The notes under the pieces: model-generated | Database searches by the model: none | Seen by the model: the letters and a program-made list of their open reading frames with translations, nothing else | What the model was told of the DNA's origin: nothing | Translations under genes and position numbers: made by a program | Source: Crotophaga sulcirostris | Lineage: Eukaryota > Chordata > Aves > Cuculiformes > Crotophagidae | Reading direction: 5' to 3' | Length of the DNA stretch: 64,000 nucleotides | NCBI GenBank assembly: GCA_013397455.1 | Contig: VYZB01000077.1 | Location: 155,516-219,515, forward strand | Part shown: one piece after another, positions 52,101 through 64,000 of the stretch | How positions within the stretch are numbered: the first letter of the stretch is position 1 | Layout of the letters: the number at the start of each line of letters is the position of its first letter

Positions 52101-54846
52101 TGACCTGATATTAAGGGATGCACGGGGGGCACCAAATTCCCTGGGCTCAGGAGCACCAGAGGGAGCAGGACTTTCAGCCTCTCAAGGTTTCAAGCCTTTC
52201 ACTTGTCTGATGAAGTTACAGAGAAAATAGAAGAGTGAGTTTGCTTTTAAAAGCTCTCCTTTTTCTGTTATGCATCAAAATCTATTTTCCCTTTTTCTTT
52301 TCCCATTAAAGGCAAATATTCTGTCTCCCTTGAGTCACTTTTTGTTATTGCAGTGTTTGCCCACTTCTAGCTTGTACTATTGGTGTTCCCCAAGCAAAAA
52401 CCATGCCAAGGTTTTCCTAATTCACTTGTCACTAAATTTAAACCCTTGCTCTTCTATACATATTGAAGCGATTTTTCAAGCAAATATTTAGCACTAAATC
52501 CCTGATTCTACCATGCAACAGTTCAACAAATATAATTTTTAAACATTTTTTTCCCCAGGATCAAGACTTATAAGGCTGGTTTTAACCTTTATGAACTTAA
52601 ATCTTTATTTCTTTGGTTGTTTCCCTGCATGTTCAGATTACTATAGTTTTTATCCTTACTGCAATAAATTCTTCACTTTCATGTTTTTTTCCAATGGGTA
52701 AGATCCATTTTCTTATACTTATAATTTTGTATGTATACAAATATATTTATGTCCATATTCATGTGTTGATTTTATATTCAGCTTAACCCTTTTCATATAT
52801 GCTTAAATTCTTTGTCAATTTGAGGTTAAAAAGGACGAGATTTATATGACTAAATTATTGTATTATTCCACATATTTCTAGGAATTTTAAGACATTTCAA
52901 AGATTTTTTTTACCTGATTATCAATTTTTAACACATTTTGAATTTTAGGAAATATAAGACTAATTTTGAAATAATGAAAATCATTGATAATCTAACTTCC
53001 AACTCAAATTACTTCTAATATATATAATGAAATTTAACATCTACTAATTAAAAATATTCTTTTAAAGTTAAGATATAGTGGTAGTATCTTTTCTTCTTCC
53101 TGCAAATACATTGTTCTTTTTCATACAGTTAGAGTTCATTTATAAACATATTGCTGACAAAATATTAATATTGCCTCTGACTTTCTTGTTGGATGTACTG
53201 CTTTTCATCTACTGCAAGACGAATTTCATATAACCAGAAAATATTTCTTTAAGTTATTTGCAGGTCAATTACTTTGTGCACTTACGTTCTCAGAAACTTA
53301 GGTCAAATTCTGCTTTATCCTATTAATAAAGGTTTAAAGATCTAAAGATTAAAGACACTAGGTGTGTCTAAAAATAAAAGATTTTTTTTTAAAAAAAAGT
53401 ACGAAAAGACAACAATTTCAAAAGCCAGAAAAGTCATTTATTTCTCTAGCCCTGGAGGAAATCACTGATTCCATATGGTATTGAAAGTTCTGAGACTTTT
53501 CAATATTGTCTAAAAATACACCATGCAAATGCTCCTTTGTACAATGCTTGTACTAGGAGAGATGGAAATTGAGGTCTCAGAGCTAGTCTTCCTTCCACAG
53601 GGTCTAGGAAAGGCTTACGTTTCACTCCTGAGACTTCCTGGGATTTCATGCCAAAGGGTACAAAGATGGTATGAAAGTGAGGAATAGAGTTGTGTTCCAA
53701 AAAACCTGCTCTGCCCCAGGAAGACCCCAGGAAGACAGGATGAAGATCTGTGACTGCAGAATTGATTATTTTTGCCAACAAGCCGAACACAGAGACCCTC
53801 TGATATTTGCTCACCTGGATGTCAGGGAGTTCCTCAAACCAACCAAGTGCCCTCGTGTTTCATTTCCCCCTTGATCTGATCAAGCTTCCATACTTTGGTT
53901 GTGTTATATGAAACTTGGATATTCTGGACTGACATTTCAAAATCTATCACCACATCTTCCTGCATAAAATAAATTCCTGCCAGAGCTTTCTAGATATAAT
54001 GGTTAACTGCAACTAAAGGCATTTTAAACTTTTCCTTTTTGCTAAGCATTAGACTGGAAGGGATCTCTTCAGTCCCAGGATATCACAAGAAGCCACATCA
54101 TCTAATTTTCATTGCTGTGAAGCTTCCCAGTTAGTAAACTTTAGAACAGCAAATATGGAGATACCAAAGGACTGAAAAAGTCTGATATTGATCATATTTC
54201 ATACATGAGTTGTTGGAGATCCATAATGCTTCAATACTAAGTACGGTTTGTTGTGGAAGACACAGAGAAATGATGGTCAGTCAAGTCTTTCCTTTGGTAC
54301 TCAGCATAAGTCAGGTGAATGTCATTGCCCACGATGTCACAGAGAAGGAAATCCAGTTAACCTGGTAACTAAGAAAGTGGTGATGTTCCTGCTCTCTCAA
54401 ATGCCTTGGAGGCACAGGGTGAGACAGTGTTTGGTCTGGGTGCCTGGAAGACACCAACTCAGTATCTTTTCAACTGCCTAGATGCCTGAACATGAGGCAC
54501 AGAGATACTGAAAACGCACATAAATACCTGAATTTAGTTTTGGAACCAAACTTTTAACAATGCAAAATCAATAATCCGACAAAGAGAGAGAGGGGGGACA
54601 GGAAAAGGTAAAATACATTCCCTACCACATAAGCATTACAGTGTTTCATTAATTATTGCAAAAAGCTTTGAAGAGACGTGTGAGTGACCAAATCAGGTGA
54701 ACCATGGCCAGGCTAGAAGTAAATAGAGTAGCCATCAGTGATCCCCTGGGAGAGGAAAGAGGAAAGAAGAAATGTGGCAGAGCAGTGTGCTGCCCCTGCC
54801 CAGAGGTTGAGGTAACAGGTCTGGCTTTCCCAGCAAAGACTGTGTG
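49103..54846. other. Intergenic DNA, no gene recognised
   Basis: 5.7 kb of unique sequence. 52500-53400 is very AT-rich. A GC-richer patch at 51180-51340 contains CCACCTCCCCGCAG before an open frame, but no donor or family match supports an exon. GACTGGAAGGGATCTCTTCAG near 54053 may be a tiny old CR1 tail. Confidence 0.6.
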
Positions 54847-55221
54847 GAAAGGTGTAGTAAGAGGAGTCCCGGAGTCAATGATCGATCCTCATAGAGGCAC
54901 AGTCAAAGCTCCTTTATTCTATTTCCAGGCTACATTATCTAGCGTTTTTCCGAGAGTACATGTGTCCACACAACCTGCAAGCCACAGGTGATTCCATTCT
55001 CCATCCCCTCACTATTTGTCCAAGCAAACAATTATCATCTTTCATCCGTAGTTCATCCTGTCGCTTTTCCCCGCTGCTTCCTCGGTCCCCTGCCTCTGTC
55101 TCTGCTCTGCTTTATCACTTTTCTTTCTCCTCTCAAACCTCCACCGCATGCCTGAAATTCCTCCAAGCCTGGCTGGTTCAAGGACAAACATCCTTCTCAC
55201 CAAAACCCTTCTACAGAAAGG
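54847..55221. repeat. 6-bp target-site duplication GAAAGG around a solo LTR
   Basis: GAAAGG occurs at 54847-54852 and again at 55216-55221, immediately outside the TGTAG...CTACA ends of the LTR. A 6-bp duplication is the size made by alpha/betaretrovirus-like (class II) integrases. Confidence 0.85.
54853..55215 (-). mobile_element. Solo LTR, probably class II (ERVK-like) avian endogenous retrovirus
   Basis: It is 363 bases with imperfect inverted ends (TGTAGTAAGAGG on the left, CCCTTCTACA on the right on the + strand) and a perfect 6-bp target duplication. The orientation is inferred as minus: on that strand AATAAA (54918-54913) is followed by GGAGCTTTGACTGTGCCTC and then a short U5 ending in CTTACTACA. 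No internal retroviral genes are beside it. I did not match it to a named family, so the class comes from the duplication length and termini. Confidence 0.8.
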
Positions 55222-57538
55222 TGTAGGTTTAAACGAGAAGTACAGTTATAAGCTTCCCTTTGACTGTGATTCAAGTGGGTTTCAGCCACTCCCAACACCT
55301 TCAGAAATTCCCAGGGAAAGAATATTTTCAGGTGCAAAACCACACTGCGCCTGTTACAACACCACGGCTAGAAAATCAGGACAGAACCAACAAGTGAGTT
55401 GGTCTTACTGGAGAAATTATGAACTTCCATCAGAGAGGCGGAACAGAGGAGCCAAGATGTCAGTCGAGATGCAGTCAGAGATGACCGAAAGGGCTATAAA
55501 ATGTAGTTCTCCCTGTAACAGCAAGAGTATCTCTTACTTCCAGTGACGCGAATCAGTGTGTGCAGCCCAGATGGTGCAATGTGGAGGGCTGCGGCGCCTG
55601 AGAACAAATGAGAAAGGGAAGGAGATATTTACCAGAAAGGAGGAAACCACAGCCTAACAGATCCAAGGCTTGTTCTCAATAAAAGAGGCATTCAACTCAC
55701 TGGCTAATGAGAACAGTCTTCCCCACATCCTGGGAAGGTGCAGTTATTTTGGATTCTTAATAGAGCAAAATAAAAACACACAGCCACAAAATATTGCAAA
55801 CAGAAATGTCTCTTCTGGTACAGGACTTACTGGTTTTTTACATTCTTAGTAAATTAATAACTCATTAGCCAAAAAAAATAGACAACGTCAAAGCAAAAAA
55901 ACCTCATTCTTCCTTTCCCAGTAGAGGCTCTTTGGCTGGTGATGTAATAGCTCATTTGCATCAGCATTATTACTGCTAACATCAAAATAGATGAGCAGAT
56001 ACAATGTACAAGAGACAAGCTGCAACACAAGGATTCTTGCTGGTAGTAAGAATGTCCATTCTTCTTCATGCTGGCAGCAAGAAACATCAATTAATCCCGG
56101 CAGGAGGGAAAAAAAAAAAAAAAGAATGGGAAACAAGTGTTATTACAGGCTCTTTTTGGTCCTGCCAATTTTTTAAAGCTTACCTGCTAGTGAAACACAT
56201 TTTCGTCAACGTTTCATAACACAAAATACTGCAAAGTGTGCCTGTTTGGCACTCTGTCTGTATGGCACCACCCTAGCCTCCAGTGCTCTCCCAGTATGCT
56301 GTGGGGAGCCAGCGCCTCAGCCACTCAGGCATTTGAAAGACACATTATACTCGGGTTATCACAGAGCACATTTTACTGTAGAGCTTTACAATCACTTGAA
56401 GGTCTTTGGAAAGAATAAAATAATAATATAAACCAGCTGGCCTATTTCTGGGTCAGCACAGTCCTTGCTCCACCTTTCACCTGAACACCCTGTGCCCCTT
56501 CTAGAAGTTCCTTAATTAACCCTTACTTTATCTTGCGACCATCAAATGTAAATTAATAGTCATGTGGGGTCATCTTTCCAAGGTTATGCTGCATGGCATC
56601 CACCTGCTCCTGCCTGTCAGAATTAAATCTGGAGAGTGCTGAGTTGCTCCATAATCTACGTCATTTGAAGATACAGCTTTTCACCCATACAGCCAAGTGC
56701 AATCTTAATTTGGCCTTTACGATGTGAGCAACAAAGTCCCAAAAAGGAAAAGCCATCTTTACAGATCATTTTTTTTCCCTCTAGGGTGGAAAAAAAAAGG
56801 ATGAACATCCATTTTGAGATTTCATATCCTCACTTAACTCTTTTTTTTTTTCATGCATGATGTTTATTTTAAAACAGCTTTAATTAATAAGGGACAGAAT
56901 TCCCCTAACTGACCTTAGGCATATGCAGCTTCCCAGATGGGAAGAAAGGTTACCTTAGGCTAAATAAGCAAGCGATGTATAGTGTATAAAATGAGGAGAA
57001 TTCTCCTCCCATTCTCAGGCAGCACAGCTGTGAGCAGTAGCATATAGGGAGTGACCAGCACCCCAGCTCTGTTTTATTCCCCCTGAGTCACAGCAAATGG
57101 CAAACACAACCATTCAGATGTAAAGCATTTTCAAATGTGTTAGTATTAGGCTGTTTGTTCCCTTAGAACAGATAAGCCTTCTGTTTTCTTGGAAAAACTC
57201 TGAGGGCTAAATATGCTATTTGAAAACAGCAAAAGTTGAGGCAGATGCGTGTTTTTATTAGTTGCTTCTTAGCTAGAAACTGTGAAACAGATTGAGTGTT
57301 ATTATGTGGTGGTAGATGGCATAAATCATGTTTACAAAGTCACCCCTTCAGTAATCATGAGTTAACAATTGAGGCAAAGAAAGAATTTAAAGTTAATAAT
57401 TTCAGTTAATATGATATCTCCCAGTACAAATTTTTGCCTCATTCTTCCTGGAAAAAAAAATTAATAATTGAAATGGAATTGCTATATACCTTCTACCCTA
57501 CTCAAGTTTTCAAACTTCTTTTTTGTACTATAAAGTAT
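55222..57538. other. Intergenic DNA, nothing recognised
   Basis: Unique sequence with short A runs (56109-56123). Open frames up to 82 codons, plus the 132-codon frame 55148-55546 that runs out of the LTR, have no motif. Confidence 0.6.
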
Positions 57539-57671
57539 AAAAGAAGAGACAAGGGAAAGAAAAGGAAATAAGAGGAAAGAAAAGAGAATAGAAAAAAAGG
57601 AAAAAAAGGAAAGAAAAGGAAAAAAGAAGAAAAAAGGGAAGAAAGGTAGGAAAAGGAGGGGGAAAAAAGGG
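57539..57671. repeat. Purine tract, GGAAA-rich
   Basis: About 133 bases almost entirely A and G on the + strand, built of GGAAA, GAAAA and AAGGAA units with only a few pyrimidines. It gives a Phe/Ser/Leu-rich false frame on the - strand. Long homopurine tracts can form triplex DNA. Confidence 0.9.
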
Positions 57672-59729
57672 CAGGAAAGCAGTGAACAAGGCTTAAAGGC
57701 AATCCTGTAATTTCAAAGATCTCACAGTTGGATTTATTTTTCACTTTCAGATCAACTTCTCTGTAAATAAATTTAAAAAGGCACAAAATATCTTGTAAAC
57801 AGTCTTGCAGTATTTCCATAAGATATATCTCGGTAAGTATTGCCGTTTTATAAGCTGAAATATTAACATAGAGTTCTTAAAAAATCCAGGACACCTCTAC
57901 CAGTGGACTACATAAATGAATCTTCCCCAAAGCCTTTGATCTAGTCATTAATAATGCCATCTATCTTGTACAAGTTCATTTTAATGTCTAAATTAATCAT
58001 AATAGTAATTATTCATGCTCAATTGTTAAATTATCTATGTACCGGTAAGATCATCTAAGTTCAAAGAAATATACAAAAGTAAAAGTATTTCCGTTCCTTC
58101 TCCCTGGTGGTATTCTTTGTGAAGGTAAAGTTGCTTAAAATTTTTCTATCAAAATAAAAATGTAAGAAAAATATGTTGAGGACACTACTTGTAAGAAGTA
58201 CCTCAATTCCTAACTCATGCCAGCCAAACCTCAAAACACTCCAAAAGCAATTTCTGCACCATAATCACTTCCCTTTTCCTTCTAACCCACAACCACACAG
58301 TGTGCATGTCACATTCAGTCACATTGATAACCCCACATCTGACCCCAGGGAAATGGAGTACTGAAACACTCATTTGTTCCCGCTTTTCCTTAATAGCTCC
58401 TGGATGGAAAGGAAGGCTATGTCTTTAGTAGGTAGATTAGAATACTTGCTGGCCAGAAATGGGAAATTCAGTGAATCCATTGAGCCAAAAGACATCAGAA
58501 TGCATGGTCTTTCTACATTTCCATAGTTTTCTATCATTTTCTTAAGCCTGCTTTTTCGGTTGAATTCAGCTACTGATATATCATTTATATAATTAATTAC
58601 TAATAAATATTTTGTAAATCAAACAAAATTGTTAAAAAGGCTACTATACATACACACTCACACTCAGGTGCACACACAAAAATAAAGGATAATACATATT
58701 TGCGTTTTGGGTTACACCAACACCATGTATAACAGGATCTGCAGAATATAAACTTCCTTCATCAGGGTACAAGAGTTATTTTAAGGAAGACAGGATGTCT
58801 GGAGGCATCCAGCCTTGAATATGACAAAGATCCTTTTCTGCTTGTTTTCTGTGTGAAGAGGAGACAAGTTGGCTAGATTAAAAAACTACATTCTGTTGAA
58901 ACCTTGAGGATGGTTAATAACTCATGCCTCAGTTTCCATCAAGATACTACTGATAACACTTCTGTGAGGCTATGTATGCTGTGTGTTTCCACCATTGCCT
59001 TTTACTGGGCAGAATCACATCCAGTATGTTCCGTGTCCTGAGCATTACGCAGTCAACAGCTAACAGAAGTTCCCAGCTGATTTAAGTGGGGGTAGCTCCA
59101 TCAACTCAATGGATATGTGTCTAGTCATATCACCTGTTGGTGTTTTTGGACGCTGCATCAGAGGTTTTGGCAGACAAACCTTATTCCTGTTCCCATTCTC
59201 GCCACAAAATTCCGCTAGATTGTAGCGTTGGGAACAGCACCCTTAGACATCTTTGAGGCACCCCATCCGGATGGTATTTCAGTGGCAAAACCAAGTGTGA
59301 ACTAGCTGGACAGCTATTGCAACAGAAACATAATGAAACCACACTTGATATTTCATGACTAAATCTTAATTCTGCACAGCTTAGTATGCTTTTTAATCAT
59401 TGAAGCTCTTTGCCCATCTCTGTCACACACTGCTATTGAGGAGGAAGGAGTAGGATTTTTGACCCTTCTACTAGAAGGTCTGGATCCACATTCGTCCCTT
59501 AGGGACTTCTTTCTGTTCTGTATATGCATTTATTGCCATGTCAGCATTGCTCTTTAGTTTACATAGTTTCTTCCCTTCCTGGGCTTTGTACCCTTGAGGC
59601 ATTCCTAGAAAGCAATTCATTTTGCTGGGCAAAGTAACGTGTTTTCAGTATATTCTAAAACATTATTGATGTCATAGTAAATTGTTTCCTACAAGTATTA
59701 TATTGTGAATTCATAATACTTGATGATGC
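57672..59729. other. Intergenic DNA, no gene recognised
   Basis: Unique AT-rich sequence. The part at 59075-59115 (GCTGATTTAAGTGGGGGTAG, then CTCCATCAACTCAATGG) resembles a motif common in ancient amniote repeats, but is too short to assign. Confidence 0.6.
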
Positions 59730-60410
59730 ATGACCAGGACAACATTCAGTCTGCAGCAGAGGTCTCACCAGTGCCTTGCAGTGGGGTCTTTGTAGTGGAA
59801 TTCATCCCTGTGGAGCTAATCACTGTGAAAATCTCTGCTGGAAGTGAAATATTTGATGCATTTCAGTCTTCTAATTGATTTTCTCCATTACTACTATAGC
59901 TGCTTCTGACTTTCTTTTCTCTGTAATTTCAACTTATGAACTCCTGTCATACTGCAAGAAACTGCTGTTATCCTTCCCTAAACACATGAGCTTGCACTTT
60001 GCAGTGTTAAATCTAATCCTATTTCTACTCCTTACTTATTCATCATAGTTATCCCCTTTTTTGTTGTAGGAATCTTCTCCATCCTAAAAACATGCTGTCA
60101 GCAAATTCTGTTAGCAAACAAGTATTCTCTGTGATGAGGTCATTAATGAATACATAAAACGGGATTGGAGCCAGAGCTGCAAGCATGACCTCTTCCCAGT
60201 CCGACAGGGACCCTTCCAACACAATACACAGTTGTCTCTCTGTAGCTGGTCCTTGAGCCCTTTGCTCCAACTGAAATTACTTCTCCTGTGGTCCTGCACC
60301 AAAGGCATCAGTCCAGACAACAGGGGCTAGGCATGGCCCTATCTAAAAAAGGTTATCAAAGGCAGTTATCTAGCTAAGCTTGTGCATGTCTCTCACATCA
60401 AATTTCACCC
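59730..60410 (-). mobile_element. Ancient CR1/L3-like LINE remnant (reverse transcriptase part)
   Basis: On the - strand an RT-like stretch reads PFYVFINDLITENTCLLTEF followed by ADSMF, resembling the CR1 pattern LFNIFINDL...C-LSKFADD, with the second catalytic aspartate changed. The + strand also follows the order known from old CR1/L3 copies: GGTCTCACCAGTGCCTTGCAG (59761 on), then TTGCAGTGTTAAATCTAATCC, GTCATTAATGAATACATAAA, and CTTCCCAGTCCGACAGGGAC. It is highly diverged with stops, and the edges are approximate. Confidence 0.55.
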
Positions 60411-63400
60411 CTTTAGAATTCGCTTTCATCCCTTTATTTAAATACTTCCTTCAAAATGTGTTTTAAATCCTTGCAAACCCTGAAGTCAGAGTAATATACT
60501 CATAGCAATCTAGATGAGGGTAAAGATGAGGTTTAGGAAAGAATAAGATTAGATCTTCTGTTGGACTGGGCCTGCACCCCCTTTACAGTCTCACTTCAAA
60601 TAGACCTTCAGTCTAAGAGTAGGATTTCTGCTGTTCTCCTCTGACTTGGTACAAAAAAAGCCTGGATAGATTCATTAAGCCAGCCTCATGGTTGTAAACT
60701 ACCATTTTTGCCACACTGTGACTGGAAAAAATGCTTCCAACTGCACTGAGGGCAGGGAGTTCATCAGGGCTCCTTGTGCCTTTTCTACCTGCCTTTAGAA
60801 GTGCTAATATGATGTGGGTCCTCCCAAAACCTTTTCTCTAGAAAAGCTTTTCTCTAGACCTGGTGAGATCTTTGAGTTCCTTTCGCCAGTTGATACGAAG
60901 GCTTGTTGGCTCAGCAAAAAGAGCTTCTCCATCGTGTCCTTGCTGCTCACCAAAAGCAAACACAGAAATAGTATTTCCTTTTGTCAGATGAAAGTCATAT
61001 TGGTGAATAGCTCTGCTATTCAGTAATAGAAAAGCTATGTCATAGCTCAGAAGTTGACGGTTTTAACCATAATTCCCAAAAGACTGTATCTGCTGTCATT
61101 TTACACAGCTCCTTGTATACTGCAAAGTCAGAGTAGCAGCTCTGTGGTTACTTAGACTACTTCTGTGTGCCTCAACTCTCCCGGGTCTATAATAACTACT
61201 TCTCATATTCCTCCTCTAGTCCTTCATCCACCTTTGCTTAGATTGGTATGTTATTCCCAAAATTAAAGAACCAAGCTTTACCAAATAATTGTAGTCCATG
61301 AGTGTGTGACCATTGCCAGAGTACACCAAGCTGCAAGCATTGCCTGAAGAGCTGAATGCCTGCTCTATCATAAAGTAAATCCTTGGAGTTGTTGCTGTTG
61401 TCACCATCACTACTTCCAACAGCAGTAATTGACCAAAGTTAGTTTAAGAAGAAACAATGTGCGTAGCCCAACTCCCACTTGCCTGCATGCCCAGTTTTCA
61501 TCTCATAATCTAAGACAGTTCAATGTGCCTTTGGTTGCTAGGTAGCAATGACTTTGCTCTTTTTCATTCTGGTTTTATATCCCTTTTTGTAATAGACTCA
61601 TATGCTTTTCTTTTTATTTCCTACCTTAAAACCCACTTGTCTTTGAAGAGATTCATCACTGAAATTACCTCATTGCTATCTTCTCTGTGAATGGTTTTCA
61701 CAACTACTATCAGAAACTGATTGAGGATAAAAGTTCTTTTTCTTTAGAAAAGGCACATGAAAACACGTTTCCCACCATGTCTTGCACAAGTAATTATTAT
61801 CGTTAGATACAACACTACAATTTGCAATAGCCAAAGACCTGGACTCAGATGTGCAGGGTGCTATATAAATGCAAAAAGAAGATCCTTGAAACAAGGATAT
61901 TAAAGATAAAGAACAAATACATACAGAAAAATGAAGAATGCAAGGTGCTGTAAACCACCTACATTAACAACATCTTAGATTAGCGATAATGGAACCTCTT
62001 TAAAAGCTAAACTAGTTTTCATCATTCATGTCATTTGCTTCCTTTTTATGTTTCGCTCAACTTGAATGGTGACAGTTTCATTTGTACTTCAGTAAGTTCT
62101 GTTGTCAGGCAGCAAACCTACATCACATTTCTTGTGTTGTAAATATGTAGAGGGAACATTTTGAAATAAATTATTTAAACAGAATTTGAATGAAAATCTT
62201 GAAGATTCCATTTCTTGAGGATTCTACAGGCTAAATATCTAAACTTTAGCTCAAAACTTACATAATGGAACTTTCCTTGGATATTTAACAGATGTGTAAT
62301 GCATGGACACCATTCTGTCTTTGCACAAAATACAAGAATGTGACTAAATTAATTCTTATTTTTTATTCATACTCCACCCTACACACAACTGTCAATTATA
62401 AAAGTAAAAACTGGAAGGTTATTTGTCTGGAGAACAGCTAGATTTGATTTTCTTCTCCAAACTGGATGACTTAATGCACAGAGAGTAGCACAACTTATTA
62501 ACTCCCACATTTTTTGCTGTGCCACTGCTTCATGCTGAACACAACAGCCAGAAGATAAGCCTCGTTGTAATCACAAGTTGACTTCAGTGATACACCTGAT
62601 TTTTCTGCCACTCTAAGCATTAACATTCCCCAAACCATCTCTGAAGAGAGCAAGTATTTCCATCAAATTCCAAGTCATCTTATTCATGAGCCGATAAATA
62701 ACATGCAGATTAAATATCTCTGGACTCTTAAACTAATGACATCTTGAAATAGCTCAGGGTTCAGGACTGGATGTAATAATGAAAGAATATCTCAGAAAAG
62801 ACCCAAGAAGCCTTACTGCTTCTGCAGCAGCATTAGTGCATACCCTGGAATTTGGAAATAAAATAATGTTGGCGCAGCAAATGTTTACCTCAACAGACGT
62901 CACCACAGAGAAGAAAGAAGGCGGCTGACACATATTGCCCTCCTTGTCCACTGCAAGAGCAGAGTAGGTGGATTGTTTGGGGAAGACTGGCCAAAGGAGG
63001 AAATATTTTGGTCTCCAAAAAACCCACCCAAACTATTTCTTACAATTAAATAGAAGAAACATATGAGAGCTTTTGTCTTATCTAAATATTTCATGTTATA
63101 TCCCTTGAATAAAGTTAGAAGTTACCGCTTTGTACATCCCCTGCACTGAGATTAAGGAAATGGTAATCAAGAGCCTGCTACACTGGCATTGTGCTCCCTG
63201 GGAATTAGTCATGGTATTAATTATGTAGAACAGAAATGGGTCCAAAGCATGCAATTCGAATTCAAAATCTTTGTCTCTCATAGTCTGGAGAAGTTTAAAT
63301 TAATGAATCTGTCCATTTCTGTAGAATTACAGAAATAGATGCTGTACGATGTCACCAACGAAGTTAAAAAATGTATGAGTACTGGATCAAAATATACATC

Positions 63401-64000
63401 ACTTAACTTTAATGTAAATCTTTTTATCGTGCCGTATAATCAAACTGTACGAATTCTAATGGAGCACTTTTTACCCTGAATCTGTCCTCACCTTCAGCCA
63501 AATTTGAGTACAGCTTCTTCACAATGCTCCAGCTTTAGAGACAAGATATCTGGAGCGGCATGTTTTGTATGGCTCCAGATTACGAGGCAAGTTCTTGATG
63601 TTATCAGATCCTGTCTCCATATTGTAGGGGGGTCAACAAAATGAGTTTGAACTTTTCATAACAGTTCAAGAATGCCTGCCTAAGTGTATATTTCTACTTT
63701 CAAGTATAAATAGAGTACCAGAATATTGCAGTAATATCCAGGATGAGGGAGCACAAAAGGGAACCCAACTTGGACAAATGAAATGCTTTAAAAAATTCCA
63801 ACAAATCTTCATGAAGATTACTTAATTTAAAGTTCAGTTTAAAAAAATTACAGTAAAGTTGCTGCAGTAATAAACTCATTTCATCCTTGCAAGAAAACCA
63901 GGAATATTTTTTCCAAGGCTGGCTGTGATCTATCTTAAAAAGAGATTTTCACCATCCACCCCTGAATGGACATTTGATTCCTATGAAAAGCTGGGGAAGT
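60411..64000. other. Intergenic DNA to the end of the window
   Basis: No gene recognised. It contains a 12-base direct repeat CTTTTCTCTAGA (twice near 60831-60857, forming part of a small palindrome) and a possible old SINE at 61150-61290. The remainder is AT-rich with only short featureless frames. Confidence 0.6.
61150..61290 (+). mobile_element. Possible ancient tRNA-derived SINE (MIR/CORE-like)
   Basis: TTCTGTGTGCCTCAACTCTC, then TCTATAATAACTACTTCTCA and TCCACCTTTGCTTAGATTGG loosely follow the order of old amniote SINEs (CTCTGTGCCTCAGTTTCCC, AATAATACTT, CTTTGTCTAGATTG). Very diverged, judged by eye. Confidence 0.25.

Noticed and set aside
54035..54080. ATTAGACTGGAAGGGATCTC resembling an old CR1 3' tail
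   Set aside because: Only about 25 bases of similarity, too short to support a separate element.
59070..59120. Motif like those in ancient amniote repeats (CTCCATCAACTCAATGG)
   Set aside because: Too short and degenerate to name a family.
61800..61885. GGTGCTATATAAATGCAAAA resembling the tail of old SINE-like repeats
   Set aside because: A single short match with no body of the element around it.
21541..64000. Possible LY96 (MD-2) exons on the - strand, expected from mammalian gene order
   Set aside because: No open frame shows the cysteine pattern or the Asp/Tyr-rich motif of MD-2; short exons could have escaped a scan by eye.
1..64000. CRISPR arrays, bacterial operons, tRNA or rRNA genes
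   Set aside because: No spaced direct repeats, no compact gene clusters and no recognisable tRNA B-box or rRNA sequence; the DNA is clearly vertebrate.

Overview
This is a 64 kb piece of vertebrate nuclear DNA, almost certainly from a bird. The evidence is several CR1 LINE copies with the avian 3' end (a diverged ATTCTATG octamer), two avian-type solo LTRs, sparse old repeats, and spliced coding exons with GT..AG borders. There are no bacterial operons, no CRISPR array and no phage genes. Nearly all open frames of 60-150 codons look like chance: they have no splice context, no family motif and no codon periodicity that I could see.

The only protein-coding gene I can identify is the 3' part of JPH1 (junctophilin-1) on the + strand. 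Two coding exons are present. Exon 10764-11425 encodes the divergent, proline/lysine-rich cytosolic region, and exon 18832-18912 encodes the C-terminal membrane anchor and stop. Together they give about 246 C-terminal residues of a protein whose mammalian form is about 660 residues. The upstream exons (MORN repeats, helical region) lie before base 1, so bases 1-10763 are intron. A strong donor-like site 15 nt after the stop suggests that the 3'UTR is split by an intron. The 3'UTR probably ends near 21480, at a distal AATAAA with UGUA elements.

From about 21.5 kb to 64 kb I find no convincing gene. The exception is a doubtful lysine/glutamate-rich exon-like segment beside a 138-base assembly gap at 44523-44660. 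In mammals the next gene beyond the JPH1 3' end is LY96, in the opposite direction; I looked for its exons on the - strand and did not find them.

Mobile DNA: CR1 3' fragments (757-1232, 16379-16575 and 48700-49041, all -); a longer CR1 (about 4800-6157, +) whose reverse transcriptase has been deleted in frame; two very old CR1/L3-like LINE remnants (11875-12976, +; 59730-60410, -); a solo LTR with a 6-bp target duplication (54853-55215, -); and a second solo LTR (43478-44064, +). Low-complexity tracts include an (ATT)n array, an AAC/AAT array and a purine tract. The most unusual structural element is a near-perfect 50-bp inverted repeat with an 11-nt loop at 9775-9885, in the JPH1 intron. I did not find a previously undescribed biological system here.
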